From the NCBI GenBank assembly GCA_902489075.1, contig CABTYO010000008.1, positions 13,215 through 77,214 of the forward strand: a DNA stretch of 64,000 nt. The letters are read 5' to 3'. Numbering within the stretch: the first letter of the stretch is position 1; every line of letters begins with the position of its first letter. Positions 35,135 to 44,230 of this stretch are shown here, piece after piece. Made by a program: the position numbers and the translations under genes. The notes below the pieces were generated by a model that was given only the letters and a program-made list of their open reading frames with translations, was not told where the DNA came from and searched no databases. The DNA is from an uncultured Faecalicatena sp. (GTDB lineage: Bacteria; Bacillota; Clostridia; Lachnospirales; Lachnospiraceae).

Positions 35135-36064
35135 CTATCTGTTCTTTGCCAGATTCTCCTGCACGCGCTTGTACAGCTCCTGAGCGGCATTATACCCCAT
35201 CTGCTTCTGTCTGTGGTTGACAGCCGCTGACTCTACAATGATCGCCAGATTACGTCCCGGACGGATCGGGATACTGTGGCATACTACACGGTTCCCCAGG
35301 AATTCGGTATAATTCTCTTCCAGTCCCAGACGATCGTATTCCTTGTCACGGTTCCAGTCTTCCAGCGTAATGACCAGATCGATATTCTGGGTCTCTCTGA
35401 CACTCTGTACACCGAACATGGACTTCACATCCACGATGCCGATTCCGCGCAGTTCAATAAAATGTCTGGTAATATCAGGTGCTGCACCTACCAGGGTATC
35501 ATCACTGACCTTGCGGATCTCTACGACATCATCTGTCACCAGACGGTGTCCTCTCTTGATCAGCTCCAGAGCTGCCTCGCTCTTGCCGATCCCGCTCTCA
35601 CCCATAATCAGCACGCCGACACCATATACATCCACAAGCACACCATGGATCGAAATGCAGGGTGCCAGTTTCACATTCAGCCAGCGGATCAGCTCACCCA
35701 TAAAGGATGATGTGGACTTCGCTGTCGTAAAAATAGGTACTCCGTGCTCAACAGCCTTCTCCAGCAGCGCCTGATCAGGCTGCATGTCCCTGCTGAATAC
35801 GATGCAGGGCACCTTATGGCTTAAAAGCTCCTCATAGATCTCAAGCTTACGCTCCTCTGTCAGAGTCTTCAGATATGCGTCCTCTACATGTCCGATCATC
35901 TGCACCCTGTCAGAATCGAAATGTGTAAAAAATCCGGTCAGCTGAAGCGCCGGTCTGTTAATATCCGGCACATTCACTTCTCTTCCGATCAATTCCACAT
36001 CAGGAGTCAGATTCTTCAAATCCATCTTTTCAACGATCTCACTTAACTTTACTCCTTGTACCAT
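35135..36064 (-). CDS. hprK: HPr kinase/phosphorylase
   Basis: Phosphorylates HPr on Ser46 and so controls carbon catabolite repression in Firmicutes. Walker A GESGIGKSE; HPr-binding and catalytic segments RGHRLVTDDVVEI and RGIGIVDVKSMFGVQSVRE. The frame is open to 36190, but AAGGAG precedes ATG 36064 and the product MVQGVKLSEIVEK then has the normal 309 residues. It likely shares a transcript with the ROK kinase. Confidence 0.96.
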   Translation of the reverse strand: MVQGVKLSEIVEKMDLKNLTPDVELIGREVNVPDINRPALQLTGFFTHFDSDRVQMIGHVEDAYLKTLTEERKLEIYEELLSHKVPCIVFSRDMQPDQALLEKAVEHGVPIFTTAKSTSSFMGELIRWLNVKLAPCISIHGVLVDVYGVGVLIMGESGIGKSEAALELIKRGHRLVTDDVVEIRKVSDDTLVGAAPDITRHFIELRGIGIVDVKSMFGVQSVRETQNIDLVITLEDWNRDKEYDRLGLEENYTEFLGNRVVCHSIPIRPGRNLAIIVESAAVNHRQKQMGYNAAQELYKRVQENLAKNR

Positions 36065-36253
36065 AGTATTCTCCTTTTCCTTTATTACCTGCTGCACATA
36101 AAACGGCAGAAAACTAACAGATTCCCTTTTATTGTACCATAATTTCCAGGCTCGTGAAATACCCCGCCAGGTAATTAGGTATATTAACAAATCCAGTGCA
36201 CTACTCGGAAATTGAATAACCGGGGATTCCCGCCTGCTATCCTAAAACCCGTT

Positions 36254-38128
36254 TCAGGCTTCGCTGCTTTCCTCTTTCCCGTGGAAAAACCGGTACACTG
36301 CCTCCGCGGCCTTTTCATTCATGGACGGAACTGCTGCAAGCTCTTCCACTGTCGCCGCCCTGATTGCATCCAGGCTCATATAATGGCGCATCAGCGCCTT
36401 TCTTCTGGCCGGGCCGATACCTTCTATGTCATCCAGAATCGAGTGCACCTGCCCCTTGGAACGCAGCTGGCGGTGATACTCAATGGCGAACCGGTGGGCT
36501 TCATCCTGAATCCTTGTGACCAGCCGGAAAGCCTCCGAGGACTTATCGATGGGGATCTCCACATTATGATAATACAATCCTCTCGTCCTGTGGTAATCAT
36601 CCTTCACCATACCGCACACCGGAATATTCAGATGCAGTTCATCTAAAACCTCCAGTGCCACATTGACCTGCCCCTTTCCACCATCCATCAGGATCAGATC
36701 CGGGAACAAGGTGAATCCTCCCAGTTCTTTACTCTCTTCTCTTTCCCTGAGCCCATGGGTAAAACGTCTGGTCAGTACCTCACGCATACTTCCGTAATCA
36801 TCCGCCCCTTCGATCCCCTTGATCTTGAACTTGCGGTAATCATTCCGCTTCGGTCTGCCCCGCTCATATACAACCATGGAACCGACGGACTCGAACCCAT
36901 TTGTATTGGAAATATCGTACGCCTCCATACGGTTGATTCCATCCAGCTCAAGCAGCTTTGCAATCTCCTTGACCGCACCGATTGTCCTGCCCTCTTCCCG
37001 CTTGAGACGCTCCTTATCCTTGCTGAGAACAAGCCCTGCATTATTGGCTGCCAGTTCTACCAGCTTCTCTTTGGTCCCTTTCTTCGGCACGCGGATCGAA
37101 ACCCTGCCGCCTCTCTTCGTACTCAGCCACTCCTCCAGAAGCTGCATATCATCCAGCTCCTCCGGAAGCATCAGCTCACTGGGGATAAATGGAGTTCCCG
37201 CATAATATTGCTTGATAAAACTGTCCAGCACCTCTTTATGCGGCTCATCCTTCGAAATACGCAGATAAAAGTGGTCCCTTCCGATCAGCCTGCCGCCCCG
37301 GATAAAGAACACCTGTACCACTGCATCCTCTTCCTCCGAAGCCACAGCCAGAACATCTCTGTCCTCCCCGCTGCTGTCCGTAATCTTCTGCTTCTGGGCC
37401 ACCTTTTTCACACTGTTCAACAGTTCCCTGTACTCGATCGCCTTCTCGAACTCCAGCGCCTCGGACGCCTCATTCATCTTCTCCTGCAGTTCCTTCAAGA
37501 TCCCGTCGAAATTCCCGTTCAGGAACCGGATCACCTCCTGGACAGCCTTCCCGTACTCTTCCTGGGAAATATATCCCTGGCACGGACCGTCACACTGCTT
37601 GATATGGTAGTTCAGGCAGGGTCTCTCCTTCCCCACATCTCTCGGCAGATTCCGGTTACAGCTGCGGATATGATACAGCTTATGCAGCAGATCAATGGTA
37701 TCCCTGACCGCCTGTGAACTCGTATACGGTCCAAAATACTTCGCCTTGTCTTTCAGCATCTTTCTGGCAAGCATCACGCGCGGATAAGGCTCATTCGTCG
37801 TCACCTTAATGAACGGATAGGCCTTGTCATCCATCAGCATGGTATTATACTTGGGCCGGTGCTCCTTGATCAGATTGCATTCCAGTACAAGCGCTTCCAG
37901 CTCCGAATCCGTCACGATATACTCAAACCTCCGTATATGCGTGACCATCTGTTCAATCTTAACCCCCTTATTCCTGCTGCTCTGGAAATACTGCCGGACC
38001 CGGTTCTTAAGGCTGATCGCCTTGCCAACATAGATGATGTTGTCCCGCTCATCATGCATAATATAAACCCCCGGTTTGGCCGGGAGTTTCTTTAACTCTT
38101 CCTGAATATCAAAATTATTATTTTCCAT
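36254..38128 (-). CDS. uvrC: UvrC, excinuclease ABC subunit C
   Basis: Makes the dual incision in nucleotide excision repair. GIY-YIG domain GVYIMHDERDNIIYVGKA at the N-terminus, UVR motif around residues 205-235, RNase H-like endonuclease domain with EAYDISNTNG and ILMDGGKGQVNVALEVL, and the C-terminal HhH region (IEGIGPARRKALMRHY). It has about 624 residues. Two ATGs are in frame, 38137 and 38128. No Shine-Dalgarno precedes either; the promoter just upstream places the transcript start at about 38128, so I use that one. Confidence 0.95.
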   Translation of the reverse strand: MENNNFDIQEELKKLPAKPGVYIMHDERDNIIYVGKAISLKNRVRQYFQSSRNKGVKIEQMVTHIRRFEYIVTDSELEALVLECNLIKEHRPKYNTMLMDDKAYPFIKVTTNEPYPRVMLARKMLKDKAKYFGPYTSSQAVRDTIDLLHKLYHIRSCNRNLPRDVGKERPCLNYHIKQCDGPCQGYISQEEYGKAVQEVIRFLNGNFDGILKELQEKMNEASEALEFEKAIEYRELLNSVKKVAQKQKITDSSGEDRDVLAVASEEEDAVVQVFFIRGGRLIGRDHFYLRISKDEPHKEVLDSFIKQYYAGTPFIPSELMLPEELDDMQLLEEWLSTKRGGRVSIRVPKKGTKEKLVELAANNAGLVLSKDKERLKREEGRTIGAVKEIAKLLELDGINRMEAYDISNTNGFESVGSMVVYERGRPKRNDYRKFKIKGIEGADDYGSMREVLTRRFTHGLREREESKELGGFTLFPDLILMDGGKGQVNVALEVLDELHLNIPVCGMVKDDYHRTRGLYYHNVEIPIDKSSEAFRLVTRIQDEAHRFAIEYHRQLRSKGQVHSILDDIEGIGPARRKALMRHYMSLDAIRAATVEELAAVPSMNEKAAEAVYRFFHGKEESSEA

Positions 38129-38135
38129 GGTATAC

Positions 38136-38164
38136 ATTATAAAGCTTTACAGGGGTTTTGTGAA
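38136..38164 (-). promoter_or_regulatory. Promoter of uvrC, implying a leaderless transcript
   Basis: On the minus strand TTCACA (38164-38159), a 17-nt spacer, then TATAAT (38141-38136). The A of the ATG at 38128 lies 8 nt downstream of the -10 box, where transcription should start. Confidence 0.6.
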
Positions 38165-38210
38165 GTAAAATTTGATAGTGACGAGCTTTAGCCTCGGAAC
38201 GGACGGGGGT

Positions 38211-38580
38211 GAGGGACGCTGAGTAAGACGAAAACCGGGAACCTGCCTGCTGTATACGCCGTTTCAAACTCCGCACCGCTTAACGAAGCTGTACTAATGG
38301 TCCGAAAGGCGCCCAGAAGGGCAGACCTGGGATGCGGCGTAAAAATTGATATTTTTTACGCCTTAGCCCGGGGTGAAAATTGATTTTGGAGAATCAATTT
38401 TCATCCCTTCTGGGCGCCTTCCAGACCATAAGTACAGCTAGTCGTCCGCTATAAGGAGCTTTGAAACGGCGTATACAGCAGGCAGGCTCCCGGTTTCCAT
38501 CCCACTCAGCTGGTTCATCAGGTCAGTAGAGATGGCGCTCGTTACAGGGGGGCATAGACCGGAGCTACGGATTGAATCGT
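38211..38580 (+). ncRNA. Large fork-hairpin element E5 (candidate structured RNA)
   Basis: 5' block GAGGGACGCTGAG. Outer stem: 38219-38272 with 38456-38509. Middle stem: 38291-38321 with 38405-38435. H1 at 38336-38362 (loop TTGAT, a variant); H2 at 38371-38407 (loop TTTTGGAGAA). The 3' tail CAGCTGGTTCATCAGGTCAG starts at 38507, then GGGG and TAGACCGGAGC..CGGATTGAATCG, nearly identical to the block after E1. It starts 70 bp from the uvrC promoter, on the opposite strand. Confidence 0.7.
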
Positions 38581-38599
38581 CTGGTGGACAAAAACTGGC

Positions 38600-38975
38600 T
38601 TGGGGAATTTCTTTTGATATCTGAAACAGAAAAACGGAAGGATGCTCTTATTCTTCTGACCGGATGCGTCAGCTGTGAGAAATGCGGACCGTGGTTCCCT
38701 CGGGCGCTGTGTATGTCGGTTCAAATACCCATAAAGACCGTGATTAGAAAATGTTACTGAAAAAATGAGGAAAATGAAGGTCGGAATCAGGCGTTCAACG
38801 CCTGATTCCGTGCCATACCTGCCGGGAAATCATCAGGATTTCCCGGCATATATGGCAGTGCCTTCATTTTCCTCATTTTTTCTGTTACTTTTTCTTCGCG
38901 GACGGTAAGGGTTTTGAACCGACATACACAGCGCCCGAGGGAACCACGGTCCGCATTTTTCACAGCGTCCCCTCT
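38600..38975 (-). ncRNA. Large fork-hairpin element E6 (candidate structured RNA)
   Basis: Minus strand. The 5' block GAGGGGACGCTG begins immediately after the ftsH stop TAG. Outer stem: 38909-38966 with 38670-38729. Middle stem: 38861-38888 with 38753-38780. H1 at 38821-38847 (loop CCTGATG); H2 at 38782-38810 (loop GTTGAAC). The 3' tail reads CAGCTGACGCATCCGGTCAG then AAGAATAAGAG. It faces E5 tail to tail and is probably co-transcribed with ftsH. Confidence 0.7.
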
Positions 38976-41000
38976 CTACCAGAGGTCTGATTTCGGTTCT
39001 TCTGCTTTTTCCTCAACTGCAATTTCTTTAACCGGCTTCATACCGATCCGGGTCTCTTTTTTTGGTTCTGCGCCTTCCTCCGGCTCCTCGATCCCCTTGA
39101 CTTCGCGGAAGATCTTCATGAATTCTTTTCCGGTGATGGTCTCTTTCTCGATCAGGAATGCGGAAATCTTATCCAGTGCCTCTCTGTTCTCGTTTAAGAG
39201 ACGCTTTGCTTCTTCGTATGCTTTCTTGAGCATGGCCATGACTTCGCCGTCGATCTCGGCTGCTGTCGCTTCACCGCAGCTCATAACTGGGCGTCCGTCC
39301 AGATAACGGTTCTGGATGGACTCAAGGCCGATGAGTCCGAACTTCTCGGACATTCCGTACTGGGTGATCATGGCTCTGGCGATCTTGGTCGCCTGCTCAA
39401 TGTCGTTGGATGCTCCGGTGGTTACGGTGTCGAACACGATCTCCTCTGCGGCGCGTCCGGCCAGGGCTCCGACTAACATGGCCTCTAATTCCTTCTTGGT
39501 GTTCAGGAACTTCTCTTCCTCAGGAGTCTGCATTACATAACCAAGGGCTCCCATGGTTCTTGGTACGATTGTGATCTTCTGTACCGGCTCTGCATCTTTC
39601 TGCAGGGCGCTGACTAATGCATGGCCGACTTCATGATAAGAGACGATCTGTCGCTCTTCCTCGCTCATGATGCGGTCCTTCTTCTCTTTTCCGACCAGTA
39701 CGACTTCGACTGCTTCGAATAAATCCTTCTGGCTGACCACCTGTCTGCCGTTCTTGACGGCATTGATGGCTGCCTCGTTGATCATATTGGCAAGGTCGGA
39801 ACCGACAGCTCCTGAGGTTGCCAGTGCAATGGCTTCCAGATCCACGGTCTCATCCATCTTCACATCTTTTGAATGCACTTTCAGGACATCGATACGTCCC
39901 TTTAAGTCCGGCTTATCTACTATAATACGTCTGTCGAAACGGCCCGGACGAAGCAGTGCCGGATCGAGTACTTCCGGACGGTTCGTTGCCGCCAGAAGCA
40001 GAAGTCCCTTATTGGTATCAAATCCATCCATCTCGGCCAGCAGCTGATTCAGTGTCTGCTCACGTTCGTCATTGCCGCCCATTGCGGTATCACGTGTCTT
40101 ACCAATGGCATCGATCTCATCGATAAATACGATACACGGTGCCATCTGCTGTGCCTGCTTGAACAGGTCACGGACACGGGATGCACCCACACCGACATAC
40201 ATCTCTACAAATGCGGAGCCTGACAGTGAGAAGAACGGTACCTTCGCCTCTCCTGCAACTGCCTTGGCAAGCAGGGTCTTACCTGTACCCGGAGGTCCTA
40301 CAAGAAGCGCACCCTTGGGCAGCTTCGCACCGATCCCCGTATATTTGCCCGGATTGTGCAGGAAATCAACTACTTCCTGCAGGGACTCTTTCGCTTCATC
40401 CTGACCAGCTACATCCTGGAATGTAACTCCGGTCTCCTTCTCCACGTATACCTTGGCATTGCTCTTGCCGATTCCCATCATGCCGCCGCCCTTGGACATA
40501 CGCTTCATCACGAAGTTAAAGAAGATAATGATCAGAAGGAGTGGCAATATAACCGTAAGGAATATCTCGAATATCATGGTAGACGCCGTATCCGGAATCC
40601 GCTGCTCATATTCCACTCCGGCCTTGTAGAGCCGGTCTGATAAGGTATCATCCTTCACCGCACCCGTATAATAGTCCGGTGCCTTCTCTTCCTTGCTGCC
40701 GCTCTTCTTCTCGAGCTGGCTTACAAGATCAGAAGCCGTACTGGTTCCTTCCTTCTTCCTTGCCTCATCTGTTAATGTAATATAAATCTTTGTTGATTCA
40801 ATGGTGACTTTCTCAACCTTTCCCTCATCCACCATCGTCAGGAACTTATCGTAACTGATCTCTTCAGGATTCTTATCCTGCATCATCGAGTATAATCCCA
40901 TCACTATAAAAACAGTCAACAGCGTTGTTACCAGGATGATTCCCCAGCCCTGACGATTGTTTTTCGGATCTTTATTATTTCTGTTATTCTGATTATCCAT
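38976..41000 (-). CDS. ftsH: FtsH, membrane AAA+ zinc metalloprotease
   Basis: Degrades membrane and regulatory proteins. Membrane helix 1 GWGIILVTTLLTVFIVMGLY (about 20-40), a short external domain, helix 2 EIFLTVILPLLLIIIFFNFV; Walker A GPPGTGKT, second region of homology around LLLAATNRPEVLDPALLRPG, zinc site SYHEVGHALVS. The frame is open to 41057; AGGAGGCAGAGA fixes ATG 41000 (MDNQNNRNNKDPKNN), giving 674 residues. The stop is TAG, directly followed by element E6. Confidence 0.97.
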   Translation of the reverse strand: MDNQNNRNNKDPKNNRQGWGIILVTTLLTVFIVMGLYSMMQDKNPEEISYDKFLTMVDEGKVEKVTIESTKIYITLTDEARKKEGTSTASDLVSQLEKKSGSKEEKAPDYYTGAVKDDTLSDRLYKAGVEYEQRIPDTASTMIFEIFLTVILPLLLIIIFFNFVMKRMSKGGGMMGIGKSNAKVYVEKETGVTFQDVAGQDEAKESLQEVVDFLHNPGKYTGIGAKLPKGALLVGPPGTGKTLLAKAVAGEAKVPFFSLSGSAFVEMYVGVGASRVRDLFKQAQQMAPCIVFIDEIDAIGKTRDTAMGGNDEREQTLNQLLAEMDGFDTNKGLLLLAATNRPEVLDPALLRPGRFDRRIIVDKPDLKGRIDVLKVHSKDVKMDETVDLEAIALATSGAVGSDLANMINEAAINAVKNGRQVVSQKDLFEAVEVVLVGKEKKDRIMSEEERQIVSYHEVGHALVSALQKDAEPVQKITIVPRTMGALGYVMQTPEEEKFLNTKKELEAMLVGALAGRAAEEIVFDTVTTGASNDIEQATKIARAMITQYGMSEKFGLIGLESIQNRYLDGRPVMSCGEATAAEIDGEVMAMLKKAYEEAKRLLNENREALDKISAFLIEKETITGKEFMKIFREVKGIEEPEEGAEPKKETRIGMKPVKEIAVEEKAEEPKSDLW

Positions 41001-41076
41001 TCTCTGCCTCCTAAAATCCACTATCCCCATTATAAGTACAGCTTCAACATAAATCAATAAAAAGATTATGAAAATA

Positions 41077-41106
41077 TTGTAAACACAGGGCGTTTTATAG
41101 TATACT
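41077..41106 (+). promoter_or_regulatory. Promoter of the DUF1846 gene
   Basis: TTGTAA (41077-41082), an 18-nt spacer and TATACT (41101-41106), about 36 nt before the start codon. Confidence 0.5.
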
Positions 41107-41141
41107 GATTACGAAATATGTCATGAGTGAGGAAAGAGAAA

Positions 41142-42620
41142 ATGAAAATAGGATTCGATAATGAAAAATATTTAACCATGCAGTCAGAACATATCCGTGA
41201 AAGGATCAACCAGTTTGACAACAAGCTTTACCTTGAATTCGGTGGAAAGTTATTCGATGATTACCATGCATCCAGAGTCCTGCCGGGCTTTGCACCAGAC
41301 AGTAAGCTCAGGCTTTTAAAGCAGCTCAGCGACCAGGCTGAGATCGTCATCGTCATCAGCGCTCGTGATATTGAGAAGAACAAAGTCCGCGGAGACCTTG
41401 GGATTACATACGACTCCGATGTACTGCGGCTGATGGATTCTTTTAAGGACAACGGCCTGTATGTAGGAAGTGTTGTCATCACCCAGTATTCCGGCCAGGA
41501 GAGCGCGCAGCTTTTCAAGAACCGTCTGGAGAATTTGAATATCCGTGTATACATTCACTACAATATCAACGGCTATCCATCCAATATCCCGCTGATCGTC
41601 AGTGACGACGGCTACGGCAAGAACGAATATATTGAGACCTCGCGTCCGCTTGTGATCGTTACCGCTCCGGGGCCTGGCAGCGGCAAGATGGCTACCTGCC
41701 TTTCACAGTTATATCATGAGCATAAACGTGGAATTCATGCAGGCTACGCCAAATTTGAAACATTTCCCATCTGGAACCTGCCTTTAAAGCATCCGGTCAA
41801 TCTCGCCTATGAAGCAGCGACAGCCGATCTGAACGATATTAACATGATCGACCCATTCCATTTGGAAGCATATGGGATCACCACGGTTAACTATAACCGC
41901 GACGTAGAGATTTTCCCTGTGTTAAATACCATTTTTGAAAAAATTTATGGTAAAAGCCCATACAAATCTCCGACAGATATGGGTGTCAATATGGCGGGAA
42001 ACTGCATCTGCAACGATGAAGTCTGCCGTGAAGCTTCACGCCAGGAGATCGTCAGAAGGTATTTTGCATCTTTGAATACCCTGCTGATGGGAACAAGTTC
42101 CGAGGATCAGGCACAGAAGATCGAGCTTCTCATGAATCAGGCCAATGTAACTGTACAGGACAGGAAAGTCGTTGCAAAGGCACTGGAACGTGCCAGAGAG
42201 ACTGATGGACCGGCCGCAGCACTGGAACTGGATGATGGACGTATCATTACAGGCAAGACAAGCAATCTGTTGGGAGCATCTGCTGCCCTTCTGTTGAATG
42301 TCATCAAAGAACTGGCAGGAATCGACCATGAACTGCATGTCATCTCACCGGAGTCCATCGCACCGATCCAGGAACTGAAGGTGAAGTATTTAAAGAGTAA
42401 GAACCCTCGTCTGCACACAGATGAAGTGCTGATTGCCCTTTCCGCAAGTGCCGCCAACAGCGCTCTTGCAAAGCAGGCACTGGAACAGCTGCCGAAGCTG
42501 GACGGATGCCAGGCACATACCTCCGTTATGCTTTCCGATGTAGATATCAAGACATTTAAAAAGCTTGGGGTGCAGCTCACATGTGAGGCGGTTTACGAGA
42601 CAGATCATATTTATCACTAG
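41142..42620 (+). CDS. DUF1846 (UPF0371) family protein
   Basis: Conserved Firmicutes protein of about 495 residues. Typical segments: MKIGFDNEKYLTMQSEHI at the start, a P-loop-like TAPGPGSGKMATCLSQLYH near residue 185, FPIWNLPLKHPVNLAYEAAT, and GVNMAGNCICNDEVCREAS. The frame is open to GTG 41127, but AGGAAAGAG sits before ATG 41142. The family is intact and 492 residues long. Its function is not established; the P-loop-like motif suggests nucleotide or phosphate binding. Confidence 0.9.
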   Translation: MKIGFDNEKYLTMQSEHIRERINQFDNKLYLEFGGKLFDDYHASRVLPGFAPDSKLRLLKQLSDQAEIVIVISARDIEKNKVRGDLGITYDSDVLRLMDSFKDNGLYVGSVVITQYSGQESAQLFKNRLENLNIRVYIHYNINGYPSNIPLIVSDDGYGKNEYIETSRPLVIVTAPGPGSGKMATCLSQLYHEHKRGIHAGYAKFETFPIWNLPLKHPVNLAYEAATADLNDINMIDPFHLEAYGITTVNYNRDVEIFPVLNTIFEKIYGKSPYKSPTDMGVNMAGNCICNDEVCREASRQEIVRRYFASLNTLLMGTSSEDQAQKIELLMNQANVTVQDRKVVAKALERARETDGPAAALELDDGRIITGKTSNLLGASAALLLNVIKELAGIDHELHVISPESIAPIQELKVKYLKSKNPRLHTDEVLIALSASAANSALAKQALEQLPKLDGCQAHTSVMLSDVDIKTFKKLGVQLTCEAVYETDHIYH

Positions 42621-42628
42621 AAAACGAG

Positions 42629-42764
42629 CAGGGACGCTGTCCCACTGAGAGACGGGCTGTACTGCGAGGGCGGATATGTTTTTGAAAAGGCATATCCGCC
42701 CTCGCAGTACAGCCCGTTTCTCAGTGGGACAGCTGGTGCATCAAATCAGAAGAATGAGATTCTT
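42629..42764 (+). ncRNA. Minimal hairpin element E7 (candidate structured RNA)
   Basis: Begins 8 nt after the TAG stop of the DUF1846 gene, with GCAGGGACGCTG. One long stem pairs 42638-42676 with 42689-42733 (imperfect at its base) around loop TTTTTGAAAAGG, an H2-type loop. The tail CAGCTGGTGCATCAAATCAG then AGAAGAATGAGA matches the E6 tail. There is no H1 or inner fork. It ends at the convergent MBL gene and may work as its terminator. Confidence 0.65.
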
Positions 42765-44024
42765 TTACTCCTTGGCGCAGGCAAGGTAATAGTGTCTTCC
42801 GTTGGCACTGGTTTCGTATTCGGCGAGCTGGGTGAGAGCCTGGGATTTCAGCGTATGTGCCCGTTTATTAGTCTCAGGGGCGGTGAGCAGGAGGTCACAG
42901 AGTTCCAGACACCACTGGTATTCTTTTTGGCTGTAAGACTTCAAAGCTTCACCAAGGACTTTTTCGGGACCACCCATAAGAGCCAGGGTTTTCCGGGCAT
43001 GTTCCTGATAAGACAGGGGATGCAGGCTGGTGGGATTCCCGTCAAACCAGCCCAGGTACGCGGTATAGATGGATTTTATGGTCCATTCGATGCAGCCGTA
43101 GTGTTCTGCCAGATAGGGGAGATCTCTGTAGCGGGGTGGAAGCTGGATCTCCTTAGCCAGCTCATCCGGGCTTTTGCCCTGGTTCATGCCTTCCAGGGTT
43201 CTGGTGAGAATGTAGTCGATGGCATCCCGGAAGTTTCCGATGACCTCCCTGATTTTCTTCTGCCCGGTCAAAGGTGCAGTGTGCCCTGGCAGGAGATATT
43301 CTGCCGGATATAACAGGATGGCGTCCAGACTTTTTATCCAGGCGGCGATATCCCGGTACTGGCCTCCACGGATGGCGTAGAGGTTCGGAAAACAGCCGTA
43401 GTAATTGTCCCCGGTGCACAGGATTCTTTTTTCCGGAAGCCAGATGACTGTCTCATCATCCGCCTCCCCGGGCAGGCGGGTCATCTCGAATTGAACGCCG
43501 TCTATCTCACGCCGGCATCTGTCCTGCTCATATATGGTCGCAGGCGGAACGAATGCACGGTGCTCCCCGGAAGTGATTCCTTCACGGATCCCGATCCCCT
43601 GGGAGATATTCTCTTCATCTGTCAGCGTATAGCCAAACTGCCGGCTTCCTCTTAGATTCTGAATGTCCTGAAGCAGTTCTGTCCCCGCTAAGACCGGATT
43701 CTCTGGCGCAAAGGCTATGATTTCCGGCTCACTGCCCAGAAATGCTCCTGCCCCGCCCCGGTGATCCGGATGTCCATGTGTATAAATGATGGTTTTCACA
43801 TCTTTTCCTGTCTTCTCATGGATCATATCCAGAAGCTTCTGCCCCCGCTCAAGCGTATCCAGCGTATCAATCAGGATCACACTGGTATTTCCTTCTATAA
43901 ATATGGCATTACTGTGTCCCAGTCCCAGGACAAACCATACCCCTTTTACAACCTCTGTCAAAGTCTCCCTGTAATTCTTTTCCGTAAAAAGCCTGAGCTG
44001 TTCATTTCCATTTTCTATTAACAT
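42765..44024 (-). CDS. MBL-fold alkyl/aryl-sulfatase-like hydrolase
   Basis: Metallo-beta-lactamase superfamily of the SdsA1/BDS1 type. Zinc motif YTHGHPDHRGGAGAF; later ligands in LPGEADDETVIWLPEK and LLPGHTAPL; family marker GCFPNLYAIRGGQYRD. A helical dimerisation domain follows (about residues 270-390, HYGCIEWTIKSIYTAYLGWFDGNP), but the C-terminal SCP-like domain of full SdsA1 is largely missing. It has 419 residues and no signal peptide, unlike secreted SDS hydrolases. GGAGG precedes the ATG. Its natural sulfate or other ester substrate is unknown. Confidence 0.85.
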   Translation of the reverse strand: MLIENGNEQLRLFTEKNYRETLTEVVKGVWFVLGLGHSNAIFIEGNTSVILIDTLDTLERGQKLLDMIHEKTGKDVKTIIYTHGHPDHRGGAGAFLGSEPEIIAFAPENPVLAGTELLQDIQNLRGSRQFGYTLTDEENISQGIGIREGITSGEHRAFVPPATIYEQDRCRREIDGVQFEMTRLPGEADDETVIWLPEKRILCTGDNYYGCFPNLYAIRGGQYRDIAAWIKSLDAILLYPAEYLLPGHTAPLTGQKKIREVIGNFRDAIDYILTRTLEGMNQGKSPDELAKEIQLPPRYRDLPYLAEHYGCIEWTIKSIYTAYLGWFDGNPTSLHPLSYQEHARKTLALMGGPEKVLGEALKSYSQKEYQWCLELCDLLLTAPETNKRAHTLKSQALTQLAEYETSANGRHYYLACAKE

Positions 44025-44230
44025 ATTCCTGTACCTCCATAATCTCCATTATTACTTACCATGATAGCACGAAAACTTTCGTATATCTGTTTGGCATCCA
44101 ACATAAATCAGGTGTTCAGCATATATGGTAAAGTTTCCATGAAAATTTTTCTGAAAAAAGTTCTGTATTTTTTTCCGGTTTTCGTATATACTCTTTAAGT
44201 ATTTTAATCAATCATACAAAGGAGGATTTT

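Noticed and set aside
19881..42764. Retron, group II intron or IS origin for the fork-hairpin elements
   Set aside because: No reverse transcriptase, transposase, intron boundary (GTGYG...AY) or target duplication could be seen; a distant trans-acting enzyme is still possible.
44040..44230. G-run attenuator before pyrG as in Bacillus
   Set aside because: No initiating G run and no terminator stem were found in the leader.
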